The notes under the pieces are model-generated. The model had not been told where the DNA came from and did no database searches. It saw only the letters and a program-made list of their open reading frames with translations. A stretch of 33,997 nucleotides of DNA from an uncultured Verrucomicrobia subdivision 3 bacterium (GTDB lineage: Bacteria > Verrucomicrobiota > Verrucomicrobiia > Limisphaerales > UBA8199), in NCBI GenBank assembly GCA_903912925.1, contig CAIWJG010000332.1, positions 1-33,997 of the forward strand, given 5' to 3'. Below are positions 6,757 to 15,470 of this stretch, piece after piece. Within the stretch, counting starts at the first letter, position 1. The number at the start of each line of letters is the position of its first letter. The position numbers and the translations under genes were made by a program.

Positions 6757-8726
6757 GTTGGTTGAAGATGTTACCTATGAAGATTCGAATCCATAGCGGC
6801 CGTATGGCTGCATTTCTTGTGGCGCTGCTGCTGATCGGCGGCGGCGCGGGCGTGCTGTTAACCGGGTGCAGCGGCGATCCCGGGACCGCAGGCAAGACCA
6901 AGGAAGCGCAGCTTTACACCTGCGGAATGCATCCGCAGGTGATTCAAGACAAGCCCGGCAACTGCCCCATCTGCGGAATGAAGCTGACGCCGGTGCGAAA
7001 GCAGGGCAGCGCGCCCGGGGCAACGGCCCCGCCCGGGCGGAAGGTGAAGTTCTACAAGTCCACGATGAACCCGGGCGAGACCAGCCCCGCGCCGGCCAAG
7101 GACAGCATGGGCATGGACATGGTGCCGGTGTACGAAACCGAGGGCGGCGCGAGTGACTCCCAACTCATCACCGTGGAGCCGATGACGATGCAGGATATGA
7201 ACATCCACACCGCCACGGTCACGCGAGGGCCGTTGCGGCGCCTGGTGCGGACCGTGGGCGTGATTGATTACAACGAGGCGGGGCTCGCCGATGTCACTAC
7301 GAAGTTCAAAGGCTGGGCCGAGAAGCTCTACGTGGATTCGACGGGGCAGCAGGTGCATCGCGGTGAGCCGCTTTTCGAGATTTACTCGCCGGAGCTTTAC
7401 AGCGCGCAGCGGGAATATGTCATCGCGCTGGAGGGGACCAATTCACCCGGGGGCGCGGCGCTCAAGGCGAGCGCGCGGACAAAGTTGAAGTTCTTCGACA
7501 TTTCCGACGAGCAGATTGCCGACCTCGAGCGCACGCGGGAGCCGCGCAAGACGCTGCGCGTCGTCGCGCCGCAAGACGGATTCGTGGTGGAGAAGTTGGT
7601 GGTGGAAGGCCAAATGGTGGAGGTCGGCATGAAGCTCTACCGGCTGGCGGACCTCGGGCTGGTGTGGGCGCAGGCGCAGATCTACGAGCAGGACCTCGAC
7701 TACCTGAAACTGGGACAGGAGGCGACGATGACACTTTCTTACCTGCCTGATCGCGAGTTTCGCGGCCGCGTGACCTACATCTATCCCAACGTGGATGAAA
7801 AGACGCGGACGGCACGGGTGCGCATGGAGTTTCATAACCCCGGGTACTACCTGAAGCCCGGCATGTTTGCGACCGTCCAGGTCCTCTCGGAACTGGCCCC
7901 TTCGGTCCTGCTGGTGCCTGACATGGCGATTCTGCGGAGCGGGGAGAAGAACACGGTGTTTCTAGCTTTGGAAGGGGGCCGGTTCGAGCCGCGCACCGTT
8001 GTGCTCGGACCGCAGGCGGAGAATGACACCTACCAGGTTCTCAGCGGGTTGAATGAGGGAGAACGCATCGTCACCTCGGGCCAGTTCCTCCTCGATTCGG
8101 AGAGCCAGCTCCGCCAGGCGATCCAGAAGATGAGCAAGCCTGGTGAGAGCGTCAGAGCTTCAGAGCGTGGGGAGCGTCCGACGGAAGGAGCGGCCTCCAC
8201 GCTCAACGCTACCAACGCTCCACGCTCCACGATTGTCAAATACATCTGCCCCATGCCCGAACACGTTTCCATCGAGTATGATCACCCGGGCAAGTGCCCC
8301 CTGTGCGGCATGACGCTCGTGCCGGTCAGCAGTGCTGCTCTTTCCAAGATCCACCCCGGCGGCAAGCTGCTCTACTACACCTGCCCGATGCCGGAGCACA
8401 GCGACGTGCATGAGTCCAAACCGGGCAAGTGCCCCAAGTGCGGCATGACCCTGATCCCCGTGATGAGCCCATCGTCAGAGCGTGGGGAGCGTGGAGCGTC
8501 GGAGCGCCAGAACCCGGGAGCCGCTTCCACGCTCAACGCTACAAACGCTTCACGCTCCACGCCCCCAACGCTCTACACCTGCCCCATGGCGTCCGACGCG
8601 GACGTCATCTCCGACAAGCCAGGCAAATGCCCGAAGTGCGAGATGGACCTGGTACCCACAGACACGGTGGCGCACGGCAAGACTGCGGAGGCGAATTGGC
8701 GGAAGCAGCATCCTGGGGGGCCGTGA
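6753..8726 (+). CDS. cusB: CusB-like periplasmic adaptor with multiple heavy-metal-binding modules
   Basis: This is the membrane-fusion subunit of a heavy-metal RND pump, linking the CusA-type pump to the TolC channel. The frame is 657 residues from the ATGA-overlapping ATG; an ATG eight codons later would also give the lipoprotein signal ending LLTGC. Modules in order are as follows. A first heavy-metal-binding domain has YTCGMHP and CPICGMKLTPV (about 55-81). A second, Cys-free one has STMNPGETSPAPAKDSMGMD (102-122), as in classical CusB. The HlyD/CusB core spans 137-470. Then come three more Cys modules at about 497-525, 542-570 and 608-636, each with CPM and CPxC. The final one has CEM where the others have CGM. 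The linkers before modules three and five are encoded by palindromic GAGCGT repeats. Confidence 0.9.
   Translation: MSWLKMLPMKIRIHSGRMAAFLVALLLIGGGAGVLLTGCSGDPGTAGKTKEAQLYTCGMHPQVIQDKPGNCPICGMKLTPVRKQGSAPGATAPPGRKVKFYKSTMNPGETSPAPAKDSMGMDMVPVYETEGGASDSQLITVEPMTMQDMNIHTATVTRGPLRRLVRTVGVIDYNEAGLADVTTKFKGWAEKLYVDSTGQQVHRGEPLFEIYSPELYSAQREYVIALEGTNSPGGAALKASARTKLKFFDISDEQIADLERTREPRKTLRVVAPQDGFVVEKLVVEGQMVEVGMKLYRLADLGLVWAQAQIYEQDLDYLKLGQEATMTLSYLPDREFRGRVTYIYPNVDEKTRTARVRMEFHNPGYYLKPGMFATVQVLSELAPSVLLVPDMAILRSGEKNTVFLALEGGRFEPRTVVLGPQAENDTYQVLSGLNEGERIVTSGQFLLDSESQLRQAIQKMSKPGESVRASERGERPTEGAASTLNATNAPRSTIVKYICPMPEHVSIEYDHPGKCPLCGMTLVPVSSAALSKIHPGGKLLYYTCPMPEHSDVHESKPGKCPKCGMTLIPVMSPSSERGERGASERQNPGAASTLNATNASRSTPPTLYTCPMASDADVISDKPGKCPKCEMDLVPTDTVAHGKTAEANWRKQHPGGP
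8145..8234 (+). repeat. GAGCGT/ACGCTC palindromic repeat inside cusB (copy 1)
   Basis: The left arm carries gagcgtggggagcgt (about 8163-8177) and the right arm carries acgctccacgctcc (about 8216-8229), so the DNA or RNA could fold back on itself. The repeat is translated in frame as SERGER followed by ASTLNATNAPRST, joining the adaptor core to the next metal-binding module. It belongs to the same family as the copies at 8470-8566, 8727-8819 and 9269-9376. Confidence 0.8.
8470..8566 (+). repeat. GAGCGT/ACGCTC palindromic repeat inside cusB (copy 2)
   Basis: The left arm (agagcgtggggagcgtgga) and right arm (cgcttcacgctccacgcc) form a second palindrome between metal-binding modules four and five. 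It is read in the same frame as copy 1, giving SERGERGASER followed by ASTLNATNASRST, nearly the same peptide. Frame preservation in two separate insertions is notable. Confidence 0.8.
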
Positions 8727-8819
8727 GGGCGTAAGAGCGTGGAGCGTAAGAGCGTGAGAGCGTGGAGCGTGAGAGCGTGAGAGCGTGAGAGCGTGAGAAC
8801 GTGAGAACGTAAGAACGTC
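8727..8819 (+). repeat. GAGCGT tandem array between cusB and the four-helix-bundle gene
   Basis: The array starts one base after the cusB stop codon and contains about a dozen units of (G)AGAGCGTG, drifting to GAGAACGTG at its right end. All units are in the purine-rich GAGCGT orientation. On the far side of the next gene the family reads mainly in the opposite ACGCTC orientation, so the gene lies between inverted arms. Confidence 0.8.
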
Positions 8820-8855
8820 AAAGCAACTGCATAACCACAACGAGAGGGAAAGAGA

Positions 8856-9347
8856 ATGAAAGTCGCCGACTACAAAGAACTGCGTGTTTACAAACTGGCC
8901 TTTGACTCAGCAATGGAAGTATTTGAACTGAGCCGCCGGTGGCCCTCCGAAGAGAAGTTTTCACTCACTGATCAGATTCGGCGTTCGTCCCGTTCGGTAT
9001 GCACGAACATAGCGGAGGCCTGGCGCAAGCGGCGCTATGAAGCTGCCTTCATCAGCAAGCTGAGCGACAGCGATGGTGAGGCGGCGGAAACCGAGGTCCA
9101 TCTGGCCTTCGCTTTGCATTGCGGTTACCTGCTCGCCGACAAGCACGCAAAGCTCAGTGATCAGTACGACCACATCTGTCGCCAGCTCACAAACATGATG
9201 GATGATGCCGCCTCTTGGTGTGGCACCGGCGGCGAGTTGCGGGAAGTCCCGGCGGAGTACGTCGTAGAAGCGTCAGAGCGTGAAGAGCGTGGGAGCGTGC
9301 CGAACACGCTCTCACGCTCCAACGCTCCCGACGCTCCACGCTCCTAA
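8856..9347 (+). CDS. Four-helix-bundle protein (S23 / 23S rRNA intervening-sequence-like)
   Basis: This 163-residue protein begins MKVADYKELRVYKLAFDSAM and contains FSLTDQIRRSSRSVCTNIAEAW. These are diagnostic of the four-helix-bundle family first seen as ORFs in 23S rRNA intervening sequences and related to Avd of diversity-generating retroelements. A purine-rich ribosome binding site (gagagggaaagag) precedes the ATG. The helical core ends near residue 120; a tail of about 25 residues (EASEREERGS and SNAPDAPRS) is encoded by the GAGCGT/ACGCTC repeat. It splits the cusB-cusA pair and has no known part in metal efflux, so it looks like an insertion. The molecular role of the family outside DGRs is unknown. 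Confidence 0.85.
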   Translation: MKVADYKELRVYKLAFDSAMEVFELSRRWPSEEKFSLTDQIRRSSRSVCTNIAEAWRKRRYEAAFISKLSDSDGEAAETEVHLAFALHCGYLLADKHAKLSDQYDHICRQLTNMMDDAASWCGTGGELREVPAEYVVEASEREERGSVPNTLSRSNAPDAPRS

Positions 9348-9376
9348 CGCTCCACGCTCCTAACGCTCCACGCCCC
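9269..9376 (+). repeat. GAGCGT/ACGCTC palindromic repeat before cusA
   Basis: It begins inside the end of the four-helix-bundle gene (cgtcagagcgtgaagagcg). It then turns into ACGCTC-oriented units (acgctccaacgctcccgacg, repeated ccacgctcctaacgctcc) that run up to the cusA ATG. As a result cusA has no Shine-Dalgarno-like sequence, and the repeat supplies its whole upstream leader. Confidence 0.8.
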
Positions 9377-12300
9377 ATGCTCCAACGCATTATAGAATTC
9401 TCGCTCAAGAACCGGTTCATCGTCCTGCTGGGGACGCTGGCCCTGGTGCTGGGCGGCGTGTACGCGGTGAAGAACATTCCGCTGGACGCCATTCCCGACC
9501 TGTCCGACGTGCAGGTGATCATCTACACCGAGTGGCCGGGCCAGGCGCCGCAGATTGTGCAGGACCAGGTGACCTATCCCATCACCACGAAGATGCTCTC
9601 TGTCCCGAAGGCGAAGGTCGTGCGGGGCTATTCCTTCTACGGCTTCTCTTTCGTGTACGTCATCTTTGAGGACGGCACCGACATCTACTGGGCGCGCAGC
9701 CGCGTCCTGGAGTACCTCAACGGACTCACCGGGCGATTGCCCCAGGGCGTGTCGCCCAGCCTCGGCCCGGACGCGACCGGCGTCGGCTGGGCCTTCATGT
9801 ATTCCATCAATTCCACCAACCGCGACCTGGCCGAACTCCGCTCCATGCAGGACTGGTATCTGCGTTACCAACTCGCCTCGGTGGAAGGCGTCGCCGAGGT
9901 GGCCTCGGTGGGCGGCTTCGTGCGGCAATACCAGGTGACGGTGGACCCGACGAAGCTGCGCGCCTACAAGCTCTCCATCTCCGAAGTCGCGATGGCGGTC
10001 AAGCGCAGCAACGGCGAGGTGGGCGGCCGGTCCATCGAGCTCTCGGAGAAGGAGTTCATTCTGCGCGTGCGCGGCTATGTCAACAAGCTGGACGACCTGC
10101 GCAAGGTCACCGTGGGCCTGGGGGATAAGGGAGTACCGATTCTGCTGGGCCAGGTGGCCGACGTGCAGTTCGGCCCGGACATGCGCCGCGGCATCGCCGA
10201 ACTCAACGGCCGCGGCGAGACGGTCGGCGGTGTCGTGGTGGTGCGGTATGGCGCCAACGCGCGTCAGGTGATCCTGGACGTGAAGAAGAAGCTGGACGTC
10301 GCGATGAAAGGATTGCCGCCCGACGTGACGCATTCCATCGCGTATGACCGCAGTGCGCTGATCGAGCGCGCCGTCAAGACGTTGGAGGAGAAGTTGCTCG
10401 AGGAAAGCATCGTGGTGGCGCTGGTGTGCCTGGCGTTTCTCATGCATCTGCGTAGCGCCTTCGTGGCCATCGTCATTTTGCCGATCGCCGTGCTCATCTC
10501 CTTCTTGGTCATGTTTGCCCAGGGCATCAGCTCAAACATCATGTCCCTGGGCGGGATCGCCATCGCCATTGGCGCCATGGTGGACGCCGTCATCATCATG
10601 ATCGAGAACGCCCACAAGCACATGGAGCACGACCAGGGCAAGAAGCCCCATTGGGACATCATTCGGGACGCCTCCGTCGAGGTGGGGCCGACGCTGTTTT
10701 ACTCGCTGCTCGTGATCACGGTCTCGTTCTTCCCGATTTTCATGCTGACCGAACAATCGGGCCGCATGTTCAAGCCGCTGGCCTTTACCAAGACCTACTC
10801 CATGGCGGCGGCGGCGATTCTCTCAATCACCCTTGCCCCAATTCTCATGGGTTTCTTCATCCGCGGCAAAATCCCAGCCGAGGAGAAGAACCCGATCAAC
10901 CGCTTCCTCATCTGGCTCTACCATCCGGTCATTGATTTCGTCATCAAGTGGCGCTGGGCGGTGGTCACGCTGGCCGCCGCGCTGATTGTGTGGGTGTTTT
11001 TCCCCTGGAACAATCTGGCGGCCCGGCTGCTGCCGGACGGTCCGGTCAAGGAGTGGGCCTTCAAGGTCGGCAAGATATTTCCCTATCAGAACCTCGGCTC
11101 GGAATTCATGCCGCCGCTCTACGAAGGGGACCTGCTCTACATGCCCACCACCTTCCCGGGCCTGGGTGTCACCGAGGCGCGGGCGATTCTCCAGCAAACC
11201 GACAAGATCATCCGCTCCTTCCCCGAGGTCCAAAGCGTGTTCGGCAAGATCGGCCGGGCCGAGACCGCCACCGACCCCGCGCCTATGGACATGATCGAAA
11301 CCACCATCAGGCTCAAGCCCGAAGGGGAGTGGCCGGCGGTGGACATCAAAGACGCAGATGGCAAGGTCATCGCGCATCGCCACCGCACGCCGGACGAGCT
11401 GAGCGACGCGATGAACGCCGCCATCCAGTTCCCCGGCCTCAACAATGCCTGGACGATGCCGATCAAAACGCGGATTGACATGCTGGCGACCGGCATCAAG
11501 ACACCGGTGGGGATTAAGATCGCCGGCCCCGACCTAGCGGAACTGGAGCGCGTGGCGGCCGAGGTGGAGGCGGTTGTGAAGACCGTGCCGGGGACGCTGA
11601 GCGCCTTTGCGGAACGCACCATGGGCGGCAACTACATTGAGTTCAACATCGACCGCGATGCCATCTCCCGTTACGGCCTCAACGTCGCCGACGTCCAGGA
11701 CGTGCTTGAAGTCGCCCTGGGCGGCATGCCGCTGACGACGACCGTCGAGGGCCTGGAGCGTTACGGGGTGAACCTGCGCTACAGCCGCGACTTCCGCGAG
11801 AACCTCCGCGCGTTGCGCGAGATTGTTGTCCCCACACCCACCGGGGCGCAGGTCCCGCTCGGGCAACTGGCGAAAATCGAGACCGTTCGCGCCCCCATGG
11901 GCATCAAGAGTGAGGCGGCCGTGCCCAATGCCTGGATCTACGTGGACGTAAAGGGCATCGACGTGGGCACCTACGTGCAGATGGCCATGCGCGCCGTCAA
12001 TGAGGCTGTCACCAAGGGCGAGATCAAGCTCCCCACCGGTTACAACATCTTCTGGAGCGGTGAGTACGAATACATGCTCAAGGCCAAGCAGCGGCTGCTG
12101 ATCGTCGTGCCGCTGACGCTGCTCATCATCATCCTGATTATTTACCTCAACACCCGCTCGGCCATCAAAACCGCCATTGTCATGCTCGCCGTGCCCTTCT
12201 CGCTCGTCGGCGCCATCGGCATCCTCGCCCTGCTTCACTACAACCTGAGCGTAGCGGTGTGGGTCGGCATCATCGCCTTGGCGGGTCTCGACGCTGAAAC

Positions 12301-12652
12301 CGGCGTCGTCATGCTCCTGTACCTGGACCTCGCCTACGAGGATTGGAAGAAACGCGGCCTCATGAGCAACGTCACTCACCTCCGGGACGCCATCTATCAC
12401 GGCGCGGTCAAGCGTGTCCGCCCCAAAGCCATGACCGCCTGCGTCATCATCGCCGGCCTGGCGCCGATTCTCTGGAGCCATGGCGCCGGCGCCGATGTGA
12501 TGAAGCGCATCGCCACCCCAATGGTGGGTGGCGTCATCACCTCCACCATGATGGAGCTGCTGGTCTATCCCGCCATTTACTACCTGTGGCGGTTCCGAGC
12601 GCTCCGGGTGGAGCCGCCCACAGCTCCCGCAACTCAGATTGACGGCGGTTGA
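9377..12652 (+). CDS. cusA: Heavy-metal efflux RND permease, CusA/CzcA type
   Basis: This inner-membrane proton-driven pump of the HME-RND family has 1091 residues, the normal length. It opens with the typical MLQRIIEFSLKNRFIVLLG first helix and PLDAIPDLSDVQVIIYTEWP. TM4 carries GGIAIAIGAMVDAVIIMIEN with Asp403 at the position of the proton-relay aspartate. The TM5-6 region has FPIFMLTEQSGRMFKPLAFT. The second half has the ETGVVMLLYLD signature of Cu/Ag and Co/Zn/Cd pumps. IDMLATGIKTPVGIKIAG (from about residue 700) and the overall wording are closest to CusA, favouring monovalent Cu/Ag, but I could not place the methionine triad with certainty. It follows cusB, interrupted by the four-helix-bundle gene. 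Confidence 0.92.
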   Translation: MLQRIIEFSLKNRFIVLLGTLALVLGGVYAVKNIPLDAIPDLSDVQVIIYTEWPGQAPQIVQDQVTYPITTKMLSVPKAKVVRGYSFYGFSFVYVIFEDGTDIYWARSRVLEYLNGLTGRLPQGVSPSLGPDATGVGWAFMYSINSTNRDLAELRSMQDWYLRYQLASVEGVAEVASVGGFVRQYQVTVDPTKLRAYKLSISEVAMAVKRSNGEVGGRSIELSEKEFILRVRGYVNKLDDLRKVTVGLGDKGVPILLGQVADVQFGPDMRRGIAELNGRGETVGGVVVVRYGANARQVILDVKKKLDVAMKGLPPDVTHSIAYDRSALIERAVKTLEEKLLEESIVVALVCLAFLMHLRSAFVAIVILPIAVLISFLVMFAQGISSNIMSLGGIAIAIGAMVDAVIIMIENAHKHMEHDQGKKPHWDIIRDASVEVGPTLFYSLLVITVSFFPIFMLTEQSGRMFKPLAFTKTYSMAAAAILSITLAPILMGFFIRGKIPAEEKNPINRFLIWLYHPVIDFVIKWRWAVVTLAAALIVWVFFPWNNLAARLLPDGPVKEWAFKVGKIFPYQNLGSEFMPPLYEGDLLYMPTTFPGLGVTEARAILQQTDKIIRSFPEVQSVFGKIGRAETATDPAPMDMIETTIRLKPEGEWPAVDIKDADGKVIAHRHRTPDELSDAMNAAIQFPGLNNAWTMPIKTRIDMLATGIKTPVGIKIAGPDLAELERVAAEVEAVVKTVPGTLSAFAERTMGGNYIEFNIDRDAISRYGLNVADVQDVLEVALGGMPLTTTVEGLERYGVNLRYSRDFRENLRALREIVVPTPTGAQVPLGQLAKIETVRAPMGIKSEAAVPNAWIYVDVKGIDVGTYVQMAMRAVNEAVTKGEIKLPTGYNIFWSGEYEYMLKAKQRLLIVVPLTLLIIILIIYLNTRSAIKTAIVMLAVPFSLVGAIGILALLHYNLSVAVWVGIIALAGLDAETGVVMLLYLDLAYEDWKKRGLMSNVTHLRDAIYHGAVKRVRPKAMTACVIIAGLAPILWSHGAGADVMKRIATPMVGGVITSTMMELLVYPAIYYLWRFRALRVEPPTAPATQIDGG

Positions 12653-12685
12653 CGGCAGTTCAAAAACAGTCCAAATTTGGACAGC

Positions 12686-12940
12686 ATGAAAACGTGCAAC
12701 CTGAGCCAAGCCAAGAGCACCTTGGGCAAGCTGGCGGATCAAGCCCTCAAAGGCCACCCCACTGTGATTCCTCGCGGTGGCAAACTGGTCATTCTTCAAG
12801 CCTACGAACTACCAGACCATCCCGACGAGTTTGACGCCTTGATTCAAGCTGGCAAAGAAAGCCCGCACCGGCCGCTGACGCAGCAAGTCCTGACCAAGAT
12901 CTGGCAGCGTGGCCGATCCGGTGCTAAAGACTCCAGATGA
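12686..12940 (+). CDS. Phd/YefM-type antitoxin
   Basis: This 84-residue protein starts at ATG 12686 (MKTCNLSQAKSTLGKLAD). An ATG three codons earlier is possible, but the chosen one matches the family start. The N-terminal NLSQAKSTLGKLADQAL and VIPRGGKLVIL follow the Phd/YefM pattern of a DNA-binding N-terminal half; the C-terminal half would wrap the toxin. The stop overlaps the next start by ATGA. Such antitoxins usually repress their own promoter; the only upstream gap is about 30 bp after cusA, so the pair may be read from the efflux transcript. Confidence 0.85.
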   Translation: MKTCNLSQAKSTLGKLADQALKGHPTVIPRGGKLVILQAYELPDHPDEFDALIQAGKESPHRPLTQQVLTKIWQRGRSGAKDSR

Positions 12941-13272
12941 GAGTCGTCATCAGCCGACGCGCGGAAGATGACCTGGCACAGATCTATTCCTGGCTGGCAA
13001 CCCACCGCGACCCGGTCTCGGCTGAACGTTTTCGTGTGCAGGCTGAACAAGCGCTGACGCAACTTGGCCAGCATCCCGACCTCGGCCCGCATCCCGGATG
13101 GGCTACGCGTCACAAGGGCTTGCGTTTCTGGGTTATCAGCCGCAGCAGTTATCTCATCTACTACGAGTCCCGGGAAGACGTGGTCTCTATCGAGCGCGTC
13201 CTGGATGGCCGACGAGATGTGCGTCGTGTGATTGAGCTTCGCATTGAAGATCCGCCAGATACCCCGGATTGA
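12937..13272 (+). CDS. RelE/ParE superfamily toxin
   Basis: This 111-residue protein is translationally coupled to the antitoxin by ATGA. MRVVISRRAEDDLAQIYSWL is the canonical ParE first strand and helix, and HPDLGPHPG plus LRFWVISRSSYLIYYE and the late IERVLDGRRDVRRV strand-helix match ParE. ParE toxins poison DNA gyrase while RelE members cut mRNA; the ERVLDGRRD ending favours ParE, but the target is inferred. It ends 20 bp before the convergent nadE stop. Confidence 0.88.
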   Translation: MRVVISRRAEDDLAQIYSWLATHRDPVSAERFRVQAEQALTQLGQHPDLGPHPGWATRHKGLRFWVISRSSYLIYYESREDVVSIERVLDGRRDVRRVIELRIEDPPDTPD

Positions 13273-13292
13273 GGGCGGCCACGTTTCACATT

Positions 13293-15368
13293 TCAAGCGC
13301 CCTGCTTCGCGTCGCCCGGCACATTCTCCCGTAACTCCTTCAGCCAGACCTCGGCCTCCGAGTCGCTGGGAGCGCGCCAGTCGCCGCGGGGCGAGAGCGA
13401 ACCGCCGGAACCAACCTTCGGGCCGTTTGGAATGGCGGAGCGCTTGAACTGGCTGATCTGGAAGAAGCGATAGAGGAACACACCGAGCCACTTCTTGATG
13501 GTGCGCAGGTCATACGCATTGCGCTTTTCCACCGGCAATAAGTCCGGCCAGTCGCCGCGAGCTTTATCACCCCACGCGTGCCAGGCAAGATAGGCGACCT
13601 TGCTCGGCCGGAAACCATGCCGGGTGACGTAATAGAGGTTAAAATCCTGCAGCTCATACGGCCCCACGACGTCCGCGGTCTTCTGCGCCGGCTTGGAGGA
13701 ATCCCCCTTCGTGTGGGGCACCAGCTCCGGCGAGATCTCCGTTGCCAAAATCGCCTGGAGGGTCGCATTGGTTGCCGAATCGAACTGCCCCGACGACACC
13801 ACCCAGCGGATCAGATACTGAATCAGCGTCTTGCTCACGGAGCAATTCACGTTGTAGTGCGACATGTGGTCGCCGACGCCGTAAGTCATCCAGCCGAGCG
13901 CCAGTTCGCTCAAGTCGCCGGTACCGAGCACGAGCGCATTGTGTTGATTAGCCAGGCGGAATAGGTGCGAGGTTCGTTCGCCCGCCTGGACGTTCTCGAA
14001 GGTCACATCGTACACGGCTTTGCCTGCCGCAAACGGATGGCCGATGTCGTGGAACATCTGCTTGCAGGCGGGCCGGATGTCGATCTCCTCCGCCGTGACG
14101 CCCAACGCCTTCATCAGCTTGTGCGCATTGGTGAGCGTGAGCTTGCTCGTGGCATAACCCGGCATCGTGTAGGCCAGGATGTTCTTCCGCGGCAAGCCCA
14201 TCAGGTCGGTCGTCTTGGCTGCGACGATGAGCGCCTGCGTCGAATCCAGGCCGCCCGAGATGCCGATGACCACCCGCTTGGTCCCGGTGCTGGCCAGCCG
14301 CTTGAGCAGGCTATGCACCTGAATGTTGTAGGCCTCGAAGCAGCGCTGGTCGCGCTCCCGCGGATCGCTCGGCACGTAAGGGAACCGCGCTATGTGTCGC
14401 TGCAACGCCACCTTCCCCTCCGGTAGCGCAAAGTCGAACGGGATGTGCCGCATCGCCTGCAACCGCTCGCGGCAGTCACCCCCCGAATCGCTGAAGCTGG
14501 TCATGCGCATCCGGTCCTGCACCAGCCGCTCCAGTTCTATGTCCGCCGTGATCATCTGCTCGCGCTCGGCAAACCGCTCCGACTCGGCCAGCAACTCGGC
14601 GTTCTCGTAGATTAGCGCATGCCCGTCCCAGGCGAGGTCCGTCGTCGATTCGCCCGGCCCGGCGCAGGAATAAAGGTAGGCGGCAATGCACTTGCCCGAC
14701 TGTGAGGCGCACAGGTTGCGGCGGTAATCCGCCTTGCCGATGGTGATGTTGCTGGCCGAGAGGTTCACCAGCACTGTTGCCCCCGCCAGCGCCGCGTAGG
14801 TGCTCGGCGGAATGGGCGTCCACACGTCCTCGCAAATCTCGGCGTGCAGCTTGAAGCCCTCCAGGTTGGCCGCCTCGAAGATCAGGTCGTTGCCGAACGG
14901 CACCCGCTCACCGAGGAACTGCACCTCCCGGCCCACCGCGTCGCGGCTGGAGGCAAACTGCCGCTTCTCATAATACTCGCGGTAGTTGGGCAGATACGTC
15001 TTGGGCGCCAGCCCCAGCACGCGGCCGCGGTAGATTACCACCGCGCAATTGAACAGCTTTGCCTCGAACCGCAGCGGCGCGCCGACCACCAGCACCGGCG
15101 CCAGGCCGTTGCTCGCTTTGACCAGGCGCGCGACTGCGGCCTGGCTCGCCTCCAGCAGCGCGTCCTGATGGAACAAATCCTCATTGGTATAGGCGGAGAG
15201 ACCCAGTTCCGGGAACAGCGCTACGGCGACATCAGCCTTGGAAGCCTGCCGCGCCAATACGAGCGTCCGTTCGAGGTTGAAGTCCGGGCTAGCCACGCGT
15301 AACGACGGAAGGCATACCCCCACCCGAATCATCCCGTGCGAGTAAATCGAGTCAAAGCGATTACGCAT
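13293..15368 (-). CDS. nadE: Glutamine-dependent NAD(+) synthetase
   Basis: NadE makes NAD from deamido-NAD, ATP and glutamine-derived ammonia. The 691-residue length fits the two-domain enzyme. The N-terminal nitrilase-type glutaminase has the triad Glu54 ([10 protein letters not shown]), Lys123 ([18 protein letters not shown]) and Cys179 (HAEICEDVW). The synthetase domain has the PP-loop SGGLDST at 371-377, then [16 protein letters not shown] and [12 protein letters not shown], and ends with [20 protein letters not shown], as in the mycobacterial-type enzyme. The start at 15368 is supported because the [11 protein letters not shown] segment, also present in that enzyme, lies within it. It follows cysD on the same strand, separated by a strong inverted repeat, so co-transcription is uncertain. 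Confidence 0.95.
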   Translation of the reverse strand: MRNRFDSIYSHGMIRVGVCLPSLRVASPDFNLERTLVLARQASKADVAVALFPELGLSAYTNEDLFHQDALLEASQAAVARLVKASNGLAPVLVVGAPLRFEAKLFNCAVVIYRGRVLGLAPKTYLPNYREYYEKRQFASSRDAVGREVQFLGERVPFGNDLIFEAANLEGFKLHAEICEDVWTPIPPSTYAALAGATVLVNLSASNITIGKADYRRNLCASQSGKCIAAYLYSCAGPGESTTDLAWDGHALIYENAELLAESERFAEREQMITADIELERLVQDRMRMTSFSDSGGDCRERLQAMRHIPFDFALPEGKVALQRHIARFPYVPSDPRERDQRCFEAYNIQVHSLLKRLASTGTKRVVIGISGGLDSTQALIVAAKTTDLMGLPRKNILAYTMPGYATSKLTLTNAHKLMKALGVTAEEIDIRPACKQMFHDIGHPFAAGKAVYDVTFENVQAGERTSHLFRLANQHNALVLGTGDLSELALGWMTYGVGDHMSHYNVNCSVSKTLIQYLIRWVVSSGQFDSATNATLQAILATEISPELVPHTKGDSSKPAQKTADVVGPYELQDFNLYYVTRHGFRPSKVAYLAWHAWGDKARGDWPDLLPVEKRNAYDLRTIKKWLGVFLYRFFQISQFKRSAIPNGPKVGSGGSLSPRGDWRAPSDSEAEVWLKELRENVPGDAKQGA

Positions 15369-15386
15369 AACTGATAGTTACCAAAG

Positions 15387-15465
15387 AAAGGCTAAAGGCT
15401 AAAGGCTGAATGCTGAATTGCGGATCGAGCATAGGTTTGACTTCAGCCTTTAGCCTTTAGCCTTT
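15387..15465. repeat. 24-bp perfect inverted repeat made of AAAGGCT units
   Basis: The left arm (15387-15410) consists of three AAAGGCT units plus GAA, and the right arm (15442-15465) is its exact reverse complement, with a 31-nt spacer. A further agcctt after the right arm runs into the cysD stop codon. The position between cysD and nadE (both minus) means it would form a long stem in the transcript and could act as a terminator or processing signal. The tandem-unit build marks it as one of this genome's repeat families. Confidence 0.8.
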
Positions 15466-15470
15466 AGCCT

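Noticed and set aside
8727..9376. Regular short repeats that could suggest a CRISPR array
   Set aside because: Units are 6-9 nt, contiguous and without unique spacers of constant length; no cas genes are present.
11470..11900. Methionine triad of CusA for Cu/Ag specificity
   Set aside because: Candidate methionines (702 and 841) exist, but their spacing could not be matched with confidence to the known triad, so metal specificity is not claimed from them.
9344..12799. Long open frames antisense to cusA (9344-10447 and 11534-12799)
   Set aside because: They are His/Asp/Gly-rich shadows caused by high GC third positions of cusA and contain no domain motifs.
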